Notes under the pieces: generated by a model
Seen by the model: the letters and a program-made list of their open reading frames with translations, nothing else
Database searches by the model: none
What the model was told of the DNA's origin: nothing
Part shown: positions 8,433 to 15,298 of the stretch, piece by piece
Numbering within the stretch: position 1 is the stretch's first letter
Layout of the letters: every line of letters begins with the position of its first letter
Made by a program: the position numbers and the translations under genes
Assembly (NCBI RefSeq): GCF_002115755.1
Contig: NZ_JFKA01000002.1
Span: 682,001 to 746,000 of the forward strand
From: Thalassospira mesophila
GTDB taxonomy: Bacteria > Pseudomonadota > Alphaproteobacteria > Rhodospirillales > Thalassospiraceae
DNA: 64,000 bases
Direction: 5' to 3'

Positions 8433-10238
8433 CTATGTTAAATGGTGAAGAATCGGATCATCGAAAATAGTCGAGGCCTTAACGGCCCTTTCATATGAAA
8501 GATCAATCGTGTTTGTTAAGCGATCGACGACATGCTCATGTCGCGCCTTGGCGTGCACACCAAATAAGTCAATTTGCTCTAGTAGATAAACAGTAGAGGC
8601 GACAGCAACGCCAGTTACTAACCCTACTGAAATAGCGAGGATATAATCGGCAAGCGGACCAAGTGGTTTTAAGTAAGGCTCTAAAAATCCTTCAATAGCA
8701 ATGCCTCCTGCTGCGACCAAGCCTGCTGCAATGATTTTGAGTGCTGCATCGGCGGCATCGGCCAGAGAAGTCCCCTCTTCTGGGAGAGCCAGCGTTTTCA
8801 ATGCTCGATAAAGAGACATAAATCCTTCGCGGATCATGCGCACTAACCTGGCGGCTGTCGTGGCGAATGTATTAATCAGAATAGTGATCAGGTTGGAAAA
8901 AAAACCGCTTATGAAACCGTCTCGAAGTGCGTATGCAGCATCGTTCCATTTGCTGTGGACGCGCACCGCAATCCGGGTTAGGCGTTCTTTCAGGGCATCG
9001 AGAAAACTAGCGTCAACTTTATTTTTAAAGCCATTTTTCCAAGCATCCTTAACCTCGGCGAAGGTCGCTCGGACGAATTCCTCCATCAGCACACCAAGTG
9101 CTTGTTGAAGGGCCATTTTTCCGCCTTCCTTGGTGCTGGTGAGAGCCGACGATGTTATGAAATTACGACTGGAATAGTAGTTCGTATCGATTTTTGAATT
9201 TTGAATTTTTGTTGCTGTATCATAATTTCCCTTCAACGCATCAACGTTTATATTTTCGAGTTTTTCGAGTTTTCGGAGCCGGCTTTTTTGGTCTTCATTG
9301 GCATTTCCGCTTTCAATTGTTTTTTTGAGGGTTTCAATTCTCTTTTTTCTTTCTGGCGCCTGCCTTTTCCAAAGTTCGATTGCGTCTCTTGCTGATAGGT
9401 CGCTTTTTGATTGGTTGATATGTGCATCCATCGGAAGTAAATTTTCTTTTATATTAGCTAGTGTGGGCCCATCTAATCCAGTCAATACGCGTGAGCGATC
9501 ACGATGAATTTCCTCGACGGAACGTGTGTGATCTAAATGTACGTCGTCATTTTTCCTAAAGTATTCGTTGCTATTGGGATCTTTTAACTCACCGTTTTCT
9601 TTAAATTTTTTGTATTTTTCTTTTGTTTTTTTGTAATTTTTATTGCCATCTCTATATGTGTGTTTTGGATCAAATATTTCCCCGTCAAAATTAGTCACGT
9701 CTGCCGGATTTTCTGGTCTTTTCCTTTCGTTCCCGCCTTCCTCTTTCCATTTTTTAATATTTTTTTTGTATTTGCTTTGTTGAGAATATATTTTTTTTTC
9801 CATCTCCCATTTTTTTATTTCGGATTCGTAGTGTTTTTTTTCTCCATTGTTCGAGTACGATGTGTTTTCAGAATTTACATAATCCTCACTCCGAACGTTA
9901 TGGGTTGTTGTTACATTGCCACCTAATTGATCATTGAAAAGGACTTTTCCTAGCCCAAGTGGGCGTATAACAGCGGTTATGCACTCGTTTTGGCATGATT
10001 CGATGAGTGCAGTGATTTTGTCGGAACTAATCTTTCCATGAATTTCTGAAAGTAACGCATTAGGGTCAGTCATTTCGAGGGGGGGGTCATTTTCCATTCG
10101 AAGTTTGGCTGATGACAAAAGTACTTCTGCAGAGTTATATGTCGACGCATTTATAGATAATATTATTTCTGATTTGGTAGAGTTGTCACTTTTTGTTAGA
10201 ATTTTTCGGTCTTTAAAGCGGTTGATTCTGTCACTCAT
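8433..10238 (-). CDS. Large protein with an HNH-like motif, Lys-rich linker and membrane-active C-terminus; candidate defence effector
   Basis: This 601-residue protein is of unrecognised function. Residues about 150-240 are extremely Lys/Glu/Tyr-rich. A segment at about 232-285 reads DDVHLDHTRSVEEIHRD, then ENLLPMDAHINQSKSD, which resembles the DH...N...N layout of HNH/His-Me-finger nucleases with the final His apparently Asn. The last 200 residues hold hydrophobic or amphipathic segments (SGFFSNLITILINTFATTAARLV, then two helices around 505-560 rich in Ala, Gly and Val), suggesting membrane insertion. The DNA is much more AT-rich than its neighbours, with T/A homopolymers at 9540-9880. It is the third gene of a minus-strand WYL-regulated operon, 54 bases after the TerB-like gene, with AAGGA nine bases before its ATG. 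Confidence 0.75.
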   Translation of the reverse strand: MSDRINRFKDRKILTKSDNSTKSEIILSINASTYNSAEVLLSSAKLRMENDPPLEMTDPNALLSEIHGKISSDKITALIESCQNECITAVIRPLGLGKVLFNDQLGGNVTTTHNVRSEDYVNSENTSYSNNGEKKHYESEIKKWEMEKKIYSQQSKYKKNIKKWKEEGGNERKRPENPADVTNFDGEIFDPKHTYRDGNKNYKKTKEKYKKFKENGELKDPNSNEYFRKNDDVHLDHTRSVEEIHRDRSRVLTGLDGPTLANIKENLLPMDAHINQSKSDLSARDAIELWKRQAPERKKRIETLKKTIESGNANEDQKSRLRKLEKLENINVDALKGNYDTATKIQNSKIDTNYYSSRNFITSSALTSTKEGGKMALQQALGVLMEEFVRATFAEVKDAWKNGFKNKVDASFLDALKERLTRIAVRVHSKWNDAAYALRDGFISGFFSNLITILINTFATTAARLVRMIREGFMSLYRALKTLALPEEGTSLADAADAALKIIAAGLVAAGGIAIEGFLEPYLKPLGPLADYILAISVGLVTGVAVASTVYLLEQIDLFGVHAKARHEHVVDRLTNTIDLSYERAVKASTIFDDPILHHLT

Positions 10239-10292
10239 TGCGTTTAATCCTTGTGATATATATTAGAAGCGTTGGTGAAATTGAAGAATCAT

Positions 10293-11567
10293 TTATCTGG
10301 TTGTATTGATTGATTTGTATTCGTTCCAGTGGCCGATAAATTTCTCTTCCTCTGGTGTGATGATCGTATCAGCTTCACTTACAATTGTGAGTACGTCGTC
10401 GATCACAGGCCAGATTTTTCTGTCTAGTTTTTCAATGTATTGTATTGCGCCGTTGAAGTTTGGTGGGTTGTTTAGTAGTGTATAAATGGGGCCTTCGAGA
10501 TCAGTCGGGATTGCCTCTGCTAATGCTCCTAATATGAACTCTTTTAGATTGCTTTCTTCGTCTTTGTGGAAATTCCCATCACATGCCGCTATGGCCGCGC
10601 CGACGGCGAACAAGCATATGATAAATTCATTTGTTTTATTTTGTTGTTCGTACCGCTGCGCTGCGCGGGTCATGCGCGCTTCCAAATCCTGAATTTTACC
10701 TGCGTTGGTGGCAAGTCCAGTTTCATGGCCAGCTTGGAATGCTTGTTTTTGGCTTCCAGTGGATACGGCTCCACCAACGGCGGCTCCTGCAGCTGCGCCT
10801 GCTGCAGCTATCCCAGCGGCGCCTGAAAGCGAGCCTAGTAGAGATGCGGCACCAAGAACAGATCCGCCGCCAGTAAAAGGTGCCGCAGCAACTGCGGCAA
10901 TACCGACGATAGCACCGCCAAATATAGCCCATGGGCTTATTTTCGGTGTTAACTCGGTGTTATTATTCAGAGTAGTGTTCTTTGGTTTTTCAACTGAATT
11001 TGCGTTGGTTGTTTCGGTGGAGTGTACTGTTGTATCAGGATTTATTTTCACGTCGGACGTTTTGAACGTTGTCTTACTTAATACTTTGGCCCCAACTTCT
11101 TTAACACCGTCGGCACCAAGAATAAGGTGTCCAGGTAGACCCAAAAATGCAGTTCCGACAATAGCCTCTTTGCTTGGGGCATGTTTATCCCAAGTTTCAT
11201 CTGCCGAGCGAAGAGCTTCGCGATAACTTTGTTCTCCGAAATATTTAGCTTTTTGGTATGCTGTCGATATTTTTTTCCCCGAAGATGCCTCTTTGTTGAC
11301 ATAAATGATTTTCAAACTTCCGTTGATTGGAAATCTAACTATTTCGTAGTCAATTTTATTATTTTTTGGGGCTTTGGGAGCGTGTGCAGTACAAATCAGA
11401 GATTGTAGGCCTTCGGAAGCGATAGTTCGTTGAACGAACAAGGCGGCTACGGCCATCCTGCCTTGGCAACGGATGATTTCAATATTTTCACGGTTCTGAA
11501 TGGCAGTGTGGATAGCAAGTTTATCATCGAAAGGAATTTCTGTAATTTTTTGCTTTTTTAGCGACAT
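10293..11567 (-). CDS. Glycine-zipper and TerB-like domain protein
   Basis: This 424-residue protein has three parts. Residues 1-190 form a soluble, unrecognised region. Residues about 210-275 are a very Gly/Ala-rich hydrophobic stretch with GxxxG-type repeats, typical of glycine-zipper membrane segments. Residues about 315-420 (FAVGAAIAACDGNFHKDEE and ADTIITPEEEKFI) resemble the acidic, helical TerB/tellurite-resistance-like fold with its DG...E metal-binding pattern repeated twice. TerB-like domains recur in stress and phage-defence loci. The ATG abuts the stop codon of the WYL regulator gene, and AAGGA eight bases upstream lies inside that gene, so the two are cotranscribed and probably translationally coupled. 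The base composition is AT-rich. Confidence 0.75.
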   Translation of the reverse strand: MSLKKQKITEIPFDDKLAIHTAIQNRENIEIIRCQGRMAVAALFVQRTIASEGLQSLICTAHAPKAPKNNKIDYEIVRFPINGSLKIIYVNKEASSGKKISTAYQKAKYFGEQSYREALRSADETWDKHAPSKEAIVGTAFLGLPGHLILGADGVKEVGAKVLSKTTFKTSDVKINPDTTVHSTETTNANSVEKPKNTTLNNNTELTPKISPWAIFGGAIVGIAAVAAAPFTGGGSVLGAASLLGSLSGAAGIAAAGAAAGAAVGGAVSTGSQKQAFQAGHETGLATNAGKIQDLEARMTRAAQRYEQQNKTNEFIICLFAVGAAIAACDGNFHKDEESNLKEFILGALAEAIPTDLEGPIYTLLNNPPNFNGAIQYIEKLDRKIWPVIDDVLTIVSEADTIITPEEEKFIGHWNEYKSINTTR

Positions 11568-12515
11568 TTAATTTGTCCTTGGTAAATATGGTTCAACAAT
11601 ATGGGCTAATTTGCCGAAGCTCATTACCCAGGCGTTGACTTCTTTTTGACTGGTGGTGACGAACGTTAGCGTCAGGCTACCGTCCGGGTGATCTTCTATG
11701 ATTTGGTCGTCACTCCATATTCGATCACGGACGTAATCCGCAGCTTGTGGCGCAATATGGATTTTCATGCGTAAAGGCTCATGCCAAGACAACCCGAAAC
11801 AACGAACTTCGTCAGCATCGGCGTTAAAGAGGAAGTACTCTTGAGCCGTTGTGATCTGAGTAATTCTATGTAGGCTGAATGTCGTTGGGCGACCTGGAAG
11901 TAGAGAGGTTTCTTCCATTTGGTAGCCATGGACGTATATCGTACCTCCCATTATCAAAATACGTCCTGGAGCATATCGATAAGATTTTTCTATTTTTCTG
12001 CCTGTGGCAATATATTGTATTTCACAAATTTTTTTGTGTTTTATGGCTTCGCGCAGCATTGAGAGAGTTGTGAGATGTGGAGTGTAATCAATCACTCCTT
12101 TGCTATGAAAACGTATTGGTACACTGGTTGGAGAATCTTCACCTAGACCAAGAGCAATATTTGCTAATGTTTTTCCGATACGGTCTGTAGCATCTTTAGA
12201 CAAAAATGGTGTGGCAAGGTCTCGGCAGATTGCCAAGAAGTGTAGTTCTTCAAAAGAAAACCCTAATCCATGTTTGATGCTATTGCAGCTTAACTGGTAA
12301 TAACGGCGGCGGCCGTCCATGCCTCGTTCTATTTGGACGTCTTTTGTTAGGTGGCGGTCAACTAGATCGATTAATCGCGCGACGGTTTGGGATGAGCATT
12401 CGAGTTCATTGGCCAAGTCTGCTTGAAAATGTTTTCTGCTGTCTAAAGTCAGTTTTTGATATAGCGTTAATATTTTGTCTCGGGGCAGTGAATCCTGCTG
12501 AAGCTTTGGTGGCAT
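11568..12515 (-). CDS. HTH-WYL-WCX transcriptional regulator (CapW/BrxR type)
   Basis: This 315-residue regulator has the three-part layout of WYL proteins: an N-terminal winged helix-turn-helix (about 12-78, ending in the wing GRRRYYQL), a WYL ligand-binding domain (about 155-235, with CEIQY and the YAPGRILIMGGTIYVHGY core), and a C-terminal WCX extension (about 240-312). Proteins of this build, such as CapW and BrxR, repress antiphage operons and are thought to be released by nucleic-acid or nucleotide signals. It is first in a three-gene operon, so autoregulation with control of the two downstream genes is the natural inference. GGGAG seven bases upstream supports the ATG at 12515. Confidence 0.85.
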   Translation of the reverse strand: MPPKLQQDSLPRDKILTLYQKLTLDSRKHFQADLANELECSSQTVARLIDLVDRHLTKDVQIERGMDGRRRYYQLSCNSIKHGLGFSFEELHFLAICRDLATPFLSKDATDRIGKTLANIALGLGEDSPTSVPIRFHSKGVIDYTPHLTTLSMLREAIKHKKICEIQYIATGRKIEKSYRYAPGRILIMGGTIYVHGYQMEETSLLPGRPTTFSLHRITQITTAQEYFLFNADADEVRCFGLSWHEPLRMKIHIAPQAADYVRDRIWSDDQIIEDHPDGSLTLTFVTTSQKEVNAWVMSFGKLAHIVEPYLPRTN

Positions 12516-12539
12516 CCTCCACTCCCTGAATGTGGTGAT

Positions 12540-12558
12540 TAGTTCAAAAGAAGAACTA
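12540..12558. promoter_or_regulatory. Inverted repeat upstream of the WYL gene, possible autoregulatory operator
   Basis: TAGTTC (12540-12545) and GAACTA (12553-12558) are a perfect 6-bp inverted repeat with a 7-base spacer, centred about 34 bases upstream of the WYL regulator ATG. The position suits repression by the regulator itself. Function is inferred. Confidence 0.45.
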
Positions 12559-12812
12559 TTATTGATGAATCTGGGGTGAGTTTGCCATCAGTAATTTCAA
12601 TTTTCGGAATGTTTTTGGCTGTCCGGAAGTCGTCTGGGTTCCCTTACAGGTAAGTTATATTGCCTGCATTCCAGATTCTGACGGGTGTTGTAGATTTTTT
12701 GAATTTCACGATTTTATTTTTCGTTGAGTTTATTTGGTGTGCTCCACTGGAAATGGGATAGTCAAAATTATTGCCGTGTAAACTGACTTTGGACTCCTCG
12801 AATGGGAGGGAG

Positions 12813-12832
12813 AGAAATTTTTTAAAATTTCT
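12813..12832. repeat. AT-rich perfect inverted repeat
   Basis: AGAAATTTT (12813-12821) and AAAATTTCT (12824-12832) pair perfectly over 9 bp around a 2-base centre. It may be an operator or part of a terminator for the repressor gene that ends at 12910. The role is not clear. Confidence 0.35.
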
Positions 12833-12909
12833 GCTGCGTATAATTGAACTGGAAATGCAGGGAAATGTTGGTGATAATTTTGGAAGTAGATTTTAAAATT
12901 AGACGGATT

Positions 12910-13530
12910 TTACTGGCTGCACCACAGAATGCGGGCGATCCAGTCGAGGTCCTGGGCTTCGATATAGCGGTCTTCATAGGCGGGGTTGAGGGATTTAAGT
13001 TCTATTCCCATCGCACCGCGACGCACCAGTTCCTTGGCCATCACCTCGCCTTCGCGGGTTTTAACCACCACGCGGTCGCGCGGGCGGATGTTGGACGCGG
13101 GGGAGACAATGATGAGGTCGCCATCGCGAAAAACCGGCGACATCGACTCGCCCGCGACGCGCAGGCCATAGGCGGTTGGGTCGTGCAGGGCGGGGAAGGT
13201 GATGTCTTCCCAGGCGCCGCCCACAGGGTAGCCGGCATCATCAAAAAAGCCGCGATTGCCTGCCTGGGCAAAGCCGATGACGGGGATGCGCCCGGCACCA
13301 TTGCCATCCATCAGTTCAGAAAATTCACGGAATGTGACATTGGCCGCCGAGAGAACCTTGGCGATGCTTTCGGTTGAGGGCCAGCGCGGTTTGCCCGCAT
13401 TTGTATTGCGTTTTGAGCGGTTAAACGTGGTCGGGTCAAGCTGCGCCAGCCGGGCGAGGCCGGAGGGCGACAGGCCTTTATCCTCGGCAATTTTGTCGAG
13501 GGCAGCCCAGATGAGGTCATGTCTGATCAT
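12910..13530 (-). CDS. LexA/CI-type repressor with HTH and S24 autopeptidase domains
   Basis: This is a 206-residue phage-repressor-like regulator. Residues about 1-70 form a helix-turn-helix (SPSGLARLAQLDPTTFNRSK). Residues about 80-206 form an S24 peptidase domain with nucleophile Ser129 in GESMSP and the general-base lysine Lys166 in GEVMAKEL, exactly 37 residues apart as in LexA. An Ala90-Gly91 pair upstream is a good autocleavage site. Such proteins block lytic genes until RecA-stimulated self-cleavage during DNA damage. It is transcribed away from the phage module at 14-30 kb and the intervening DNA carries inverted repeats, so it is the likely master switch. A host-regulator role is an alternative, because homologues also occur outside prophages. 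Confidence 0.85.
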   Translation of the reverse strand: MIRHDLIWAALDKIAEDKGLSPSGLARLAQLDPTTFNRSKRNTNAGKPRWPSTESIAKVLSAANVTFREFSELMDGNGAGRIPVIGFAQAGNRGFFDDAGYPVGGAWEDITFPALHDPTAYGLRVAGESMSPVFRDGDLIIVSPASNIRPRDRVVVKTREGEVMAKELVRRGAMGIELKSLNPAYEDRYIEAQDLDWIARILWCSQ

Positions 13531-13567
13531 GCGGCTATTCTATCAGGGTTGGTCGGGCGCGGGACAG

Positions 13568-13616
13568 GGAATTTATTCCTTGTCGGAATACGAGAACGAA
13601 ATAGGAAAATAATCCT
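13568..13616. promoter_or_regulatory. Overlapping inverted repeats, likely repressor operators
   Basis: GGAAT (13568), ATTCC (13575) and GGAAT (13585) give two overlapping inverted repeats with 2- and 5-base spacers, the second extended to TATTCC/GGAATA. AGGA (13603) and TCCT (13613) add a third, related one. They begin 38 bases upstream of the repressor ATG, between it and the phage genes, as expected of a phage switch. Binding is inferred, not shown. Confidence 0.55.
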
Positions 13617-13868
13617 TTACAGGAAGAACAAAAAGGGATTAAAAGCTGAGTGTCAGCGGGAGATTTGCATCCGGGAGTATGTGGCGGCAGGGAATATTGT
13701 TGCCAGCATACCGATGGGGGATCGTTCCTTTCAATATTTGATCATGTCCGGTTCATCAATGACGCGGCACCCTGGGTGCGGTGATGGCCCCGGTTTGTTT
13801 GCATCGTGCCGCCGTGCCGCAATTTTGGCTAATCGTTATAGCGGATGGCGTTATAGCGGGGTGGGGCG

Positions 13869-13982
13869 GTGCGGCAGTACCGGGGCCGCAACAAGGCAGC
13901 GGACAGGGCCAACGAAAGGGATGAAAGCGCCAAGACGCGAAAGGCTGACAGGGTGTGGCGTGAGGCGACCACAGAGCAGTGA
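13869..13982 (+). CDS. Possible small charged phage protein (GTG start)
   Basis: A 37-codon frame begins with GTG at 13869 and encodes a strongly charged peptide (NKAADRANERDESAKTRKAD in the middle) ending VWREATTEQ. That composition looks like a real helical protein, unlike the overlapping 13519-14007 frame. The upstream frame is closed by a stop at 13854 and there is only a G-rich run before the GTG. It could equally be the remnant of a longer frameshifted gene. The next gene starts 22 bases downstream. Confidence 0.25.
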   Translation: MRQYRGRNKAADRANERDESAKTRKADRVWREATTEQ

Positions 13983-14003
13983 AATTTTTATCAGGAGGGC
14001 GAA

Positions 14004-14459
14004 ATGACGCAGCAACGATTGTTTCCCAAACCCCTGCGGGACGGGGAGGTTACCTTGTTTGCCAGTGCCGAGCAGGCGTGGTTCTGGTTTGTGCGGTGCC
14101 AGGCGGCACGGATTGACGGGGCGCGGGTGGTGGCCGATGCCGGGGATGTGACCCGGCCTTGCGACCCGGACGATATTTATAATGCGGTGATGCGGTTATG
14201 GCGTGGTGGTGTGATTGGGCAGGCCCATTTGCAGGTGCTGGAATATTACGGTGCGGTGGAACGGCTGCCCGACCCACGGGTGGGCGAGGAACAGCGTAAG
14301 GCGGTTTTGTGGCGCGAAGCGCTGGAAGTGCTGGCGACTGTGTTGATCCGCCGGGGTATTGTCGACCCGGACGGGCAGGCATTGGCGACATCGGCGGACT
14401 ATGAGGAAAACGATACCGACCAGGAAATGCAGGGGGATTTTACGCCATGTCATTTTTAG
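14004..14459 (+). CDS. Phage-module protein of unknown function
   Basis: This 151-residue soluble protein was not recognised. It has an aromatic segment SAEQAWFWFVRCQAARIDG near residue 22 and a central helical region (DDIYNAVMRLWRGGVIGQAH), and ends in an acidic tail. A strong AGGAGG precedes the ATG. The layout, a first gene of an operon upstream of a portal gene, suggests an early morphogenesis or packaging accessory protein, or a sigma/DNA-binding-like factor, but nothing in the sequence proves either. It overlaps the next gene by 13 bases. Confidence 0.65.
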   Translation: MTQQRLFPKPLRDGEVTLFASAEQAWFWFVRCQAARIDGARVVADAGDVTRPCDPDDIYNAVMRLWRGGVIGQAHLQVLEYYGAVERLPDPRVGEEQRKAVLWREALEVLATVLIRRGIVDPDGQALATSADYEENDTDQEMQGDFTPCHF

Positions 14460-15061
14460 GAAGGGTTTCACAGGGGGCTTTGGTGGCGGCGGGGTTTGAG
14501 CGCGATGCGGCGAATGACCAGGCCGTAACGGATGCGGGTTCGCATTTTTTAAAGCGAGGCTGGCGCGGTGAATGTGATGCGCAACGGCGGGCGGTGAAGG
14601 ATGGTTTGCCGGATCGTTCGCTGGATCGGCATAGCGTGCCGATGATGGCGGGGGCCAGGGAAAGAGGCCGGGAAAACCGGGCGTTGATTGTGTTTTCCGA
14701 TGCGCCGGACAAGCGGTTTTTGCGGTGGTTGCCCTCCGGGTTTCGCCATTGTTTTGCGGTGATTGCGGCCGGGGAAAACGGGCAGTGGATTTATTTGAAC
14801 CCGGCAAGCCACCAGTTGCAATGCGAGCTTTGGCAGTTTTCGGCCCTGTTTGACCCGGCGGCGTATTATCGCGGGCAGGGACATCAATGTCTGTGGGTGA
14901 GTTTGCCCGATGATGTGGCGAAAAAGGTGCGGTTGGGCATGTTTAGCTGTGTTGAGGTGGTGAAGCGATTGCTGGGCATTTCGGCATGGTATGTGATGAC
15001 CCCGGCGGGGTTGCATCGCTACCTTGTGAACAAATCGAAAATTTATCAAAAAAGTTCTTGA
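14447..15061 (+). CDS. Phage-module protein with possible permuted papain-like fold
   Basis: This 204-residue protein is of unassigned function. The N-terminal 75 residues are basic and low in hydrophobics. A compact domain follows, with RHCFAVIAAGENGQWIYLNP (about 101-120) and FSCVEVVKRLLGI (about 165-177), then MTPAGLHRYL. A His-containing strand followed by a Cys at the start of a helix is the order seen in circularly permuted papain-like (NlpC/P60-related) enzymes, so a peptidoglycan- or protein-cleaving role is possible but unproven. The start overlaps the previous gene, with AGGGGG ten bases upstream. It ends just before a promoter-like site and terminator, separating it from the portal gene. 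Confidence 0.6.
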   Translation: MSFLGRVSQGALVAAGFERDAANDQAVTDAGSHFLKRGWRGECDAQRRAVKDGLPDRSLDRHSVPMMAGARERGRENRALIVFSDAPDKRFLRWLPSGFRHCFAVIAAGENGQWIYLNPASHQLQCELWQFSALFDPAAYYRGQGHQCLWVSLPDDVAKKVRLGMFSCVEVVKRLLGISAWYVMTPAGLHRYLVNKSKIYQKSS

Positions 15062-15086
15062 TTTGTTCTTTTTAATAGGCTAGGAT
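15058..15086 (+). promoter_or_regulatory. Sigma-70-like promoter candidate upstream of the portal gene
   Basis: TTGATT (15058-15063) and TAGGAT (15081-15086) are separated by 17 bases, overlapping the end of the preceding gene. Initiation would fall near 15093, upstream of a strong hairpin-T-run at 15111, so late-gene expression may depend on antitermination or read-through. Confidence 0.45.
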
Positions 15087-15110
15087 ACCTAAATCAACAC
15101 CACAGTTGCG

Positions 15111-15140
15111 CCCGCTACCGGAAACGGTGGCGGGTTTTTT
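15111..15140 (+). terminator. Rho-independent terminator or attenuator before the portal gene
   Basis: The 10-bp stem CCCGCTACCG/CGGTGGCGGG (one T-G pair) closes a GAAA tetraloop and is followed by six T. It is a textbook terminator placed between the 204-residue-protein gene and the portal gene. Confidence 0.85.
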
Positions 15141-15187
15141 GCTTTGGGGCTTTGGCTTTGGCTTTGGCGTCTCGTCTCGTCTCGTTG
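15141..15187. repeat. Short tandem repeats (CTTTGG and TCTCG units)
   Basis: The segment reads as about four CTTTGG-type units followed by three TCTCG units. It lies in the untranslated leader of the portal gene. Such slippage-prone repeats could vary in length; no function is evident. Confidence 0.5.
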
Positions 15188-15298
15188 GGCGTGGCAGGGC
15201 TGAGGGGGGCAGGGTGAGGGCTGAATTGGCGGGGAAGCGGGTTCTGTAGACGGGGGTGCCGGGGATTGCGACGGTTTTTTGGGAGCGGGGGCGAGCAG

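Larger units (their letters stand above)
12516..12909. other. AT-rich leader region upstream of the WYL operon
   Basis: These 394 bases lie between the WYL gene start and the 3' end of the S24 repressor gene, both on the minus strand. They must contain the operon promoter. Two inverted repeats were seen (listed separately at 12540 and 12813). No convincing gene was found; the long plus-strand frame from 12844 is the antisense shadow of the repressor gene. Confidence 0.45.
13531..14003. other. Control region between repressor and phage module
   Basis: These 473 bases hold the operator cluster (13568-13616) and a leader of uncertain coding content. A 162-codon plus-strand frame (13519-14007) starts inside the repressor gene, runs through the operators, and has unlike-protein composition, so it is rejected. 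A 37-codon frame at 13869 is listed with low confidence. Confidence 0.45.

Noticed and set aside
13519..14007. 162-codon plus-strand frame between repressor and phage genes
   Set aside because: It starts inside the repressor gene on the other strand, crosses the operator repeats, and its composition is unlike a folded protein.
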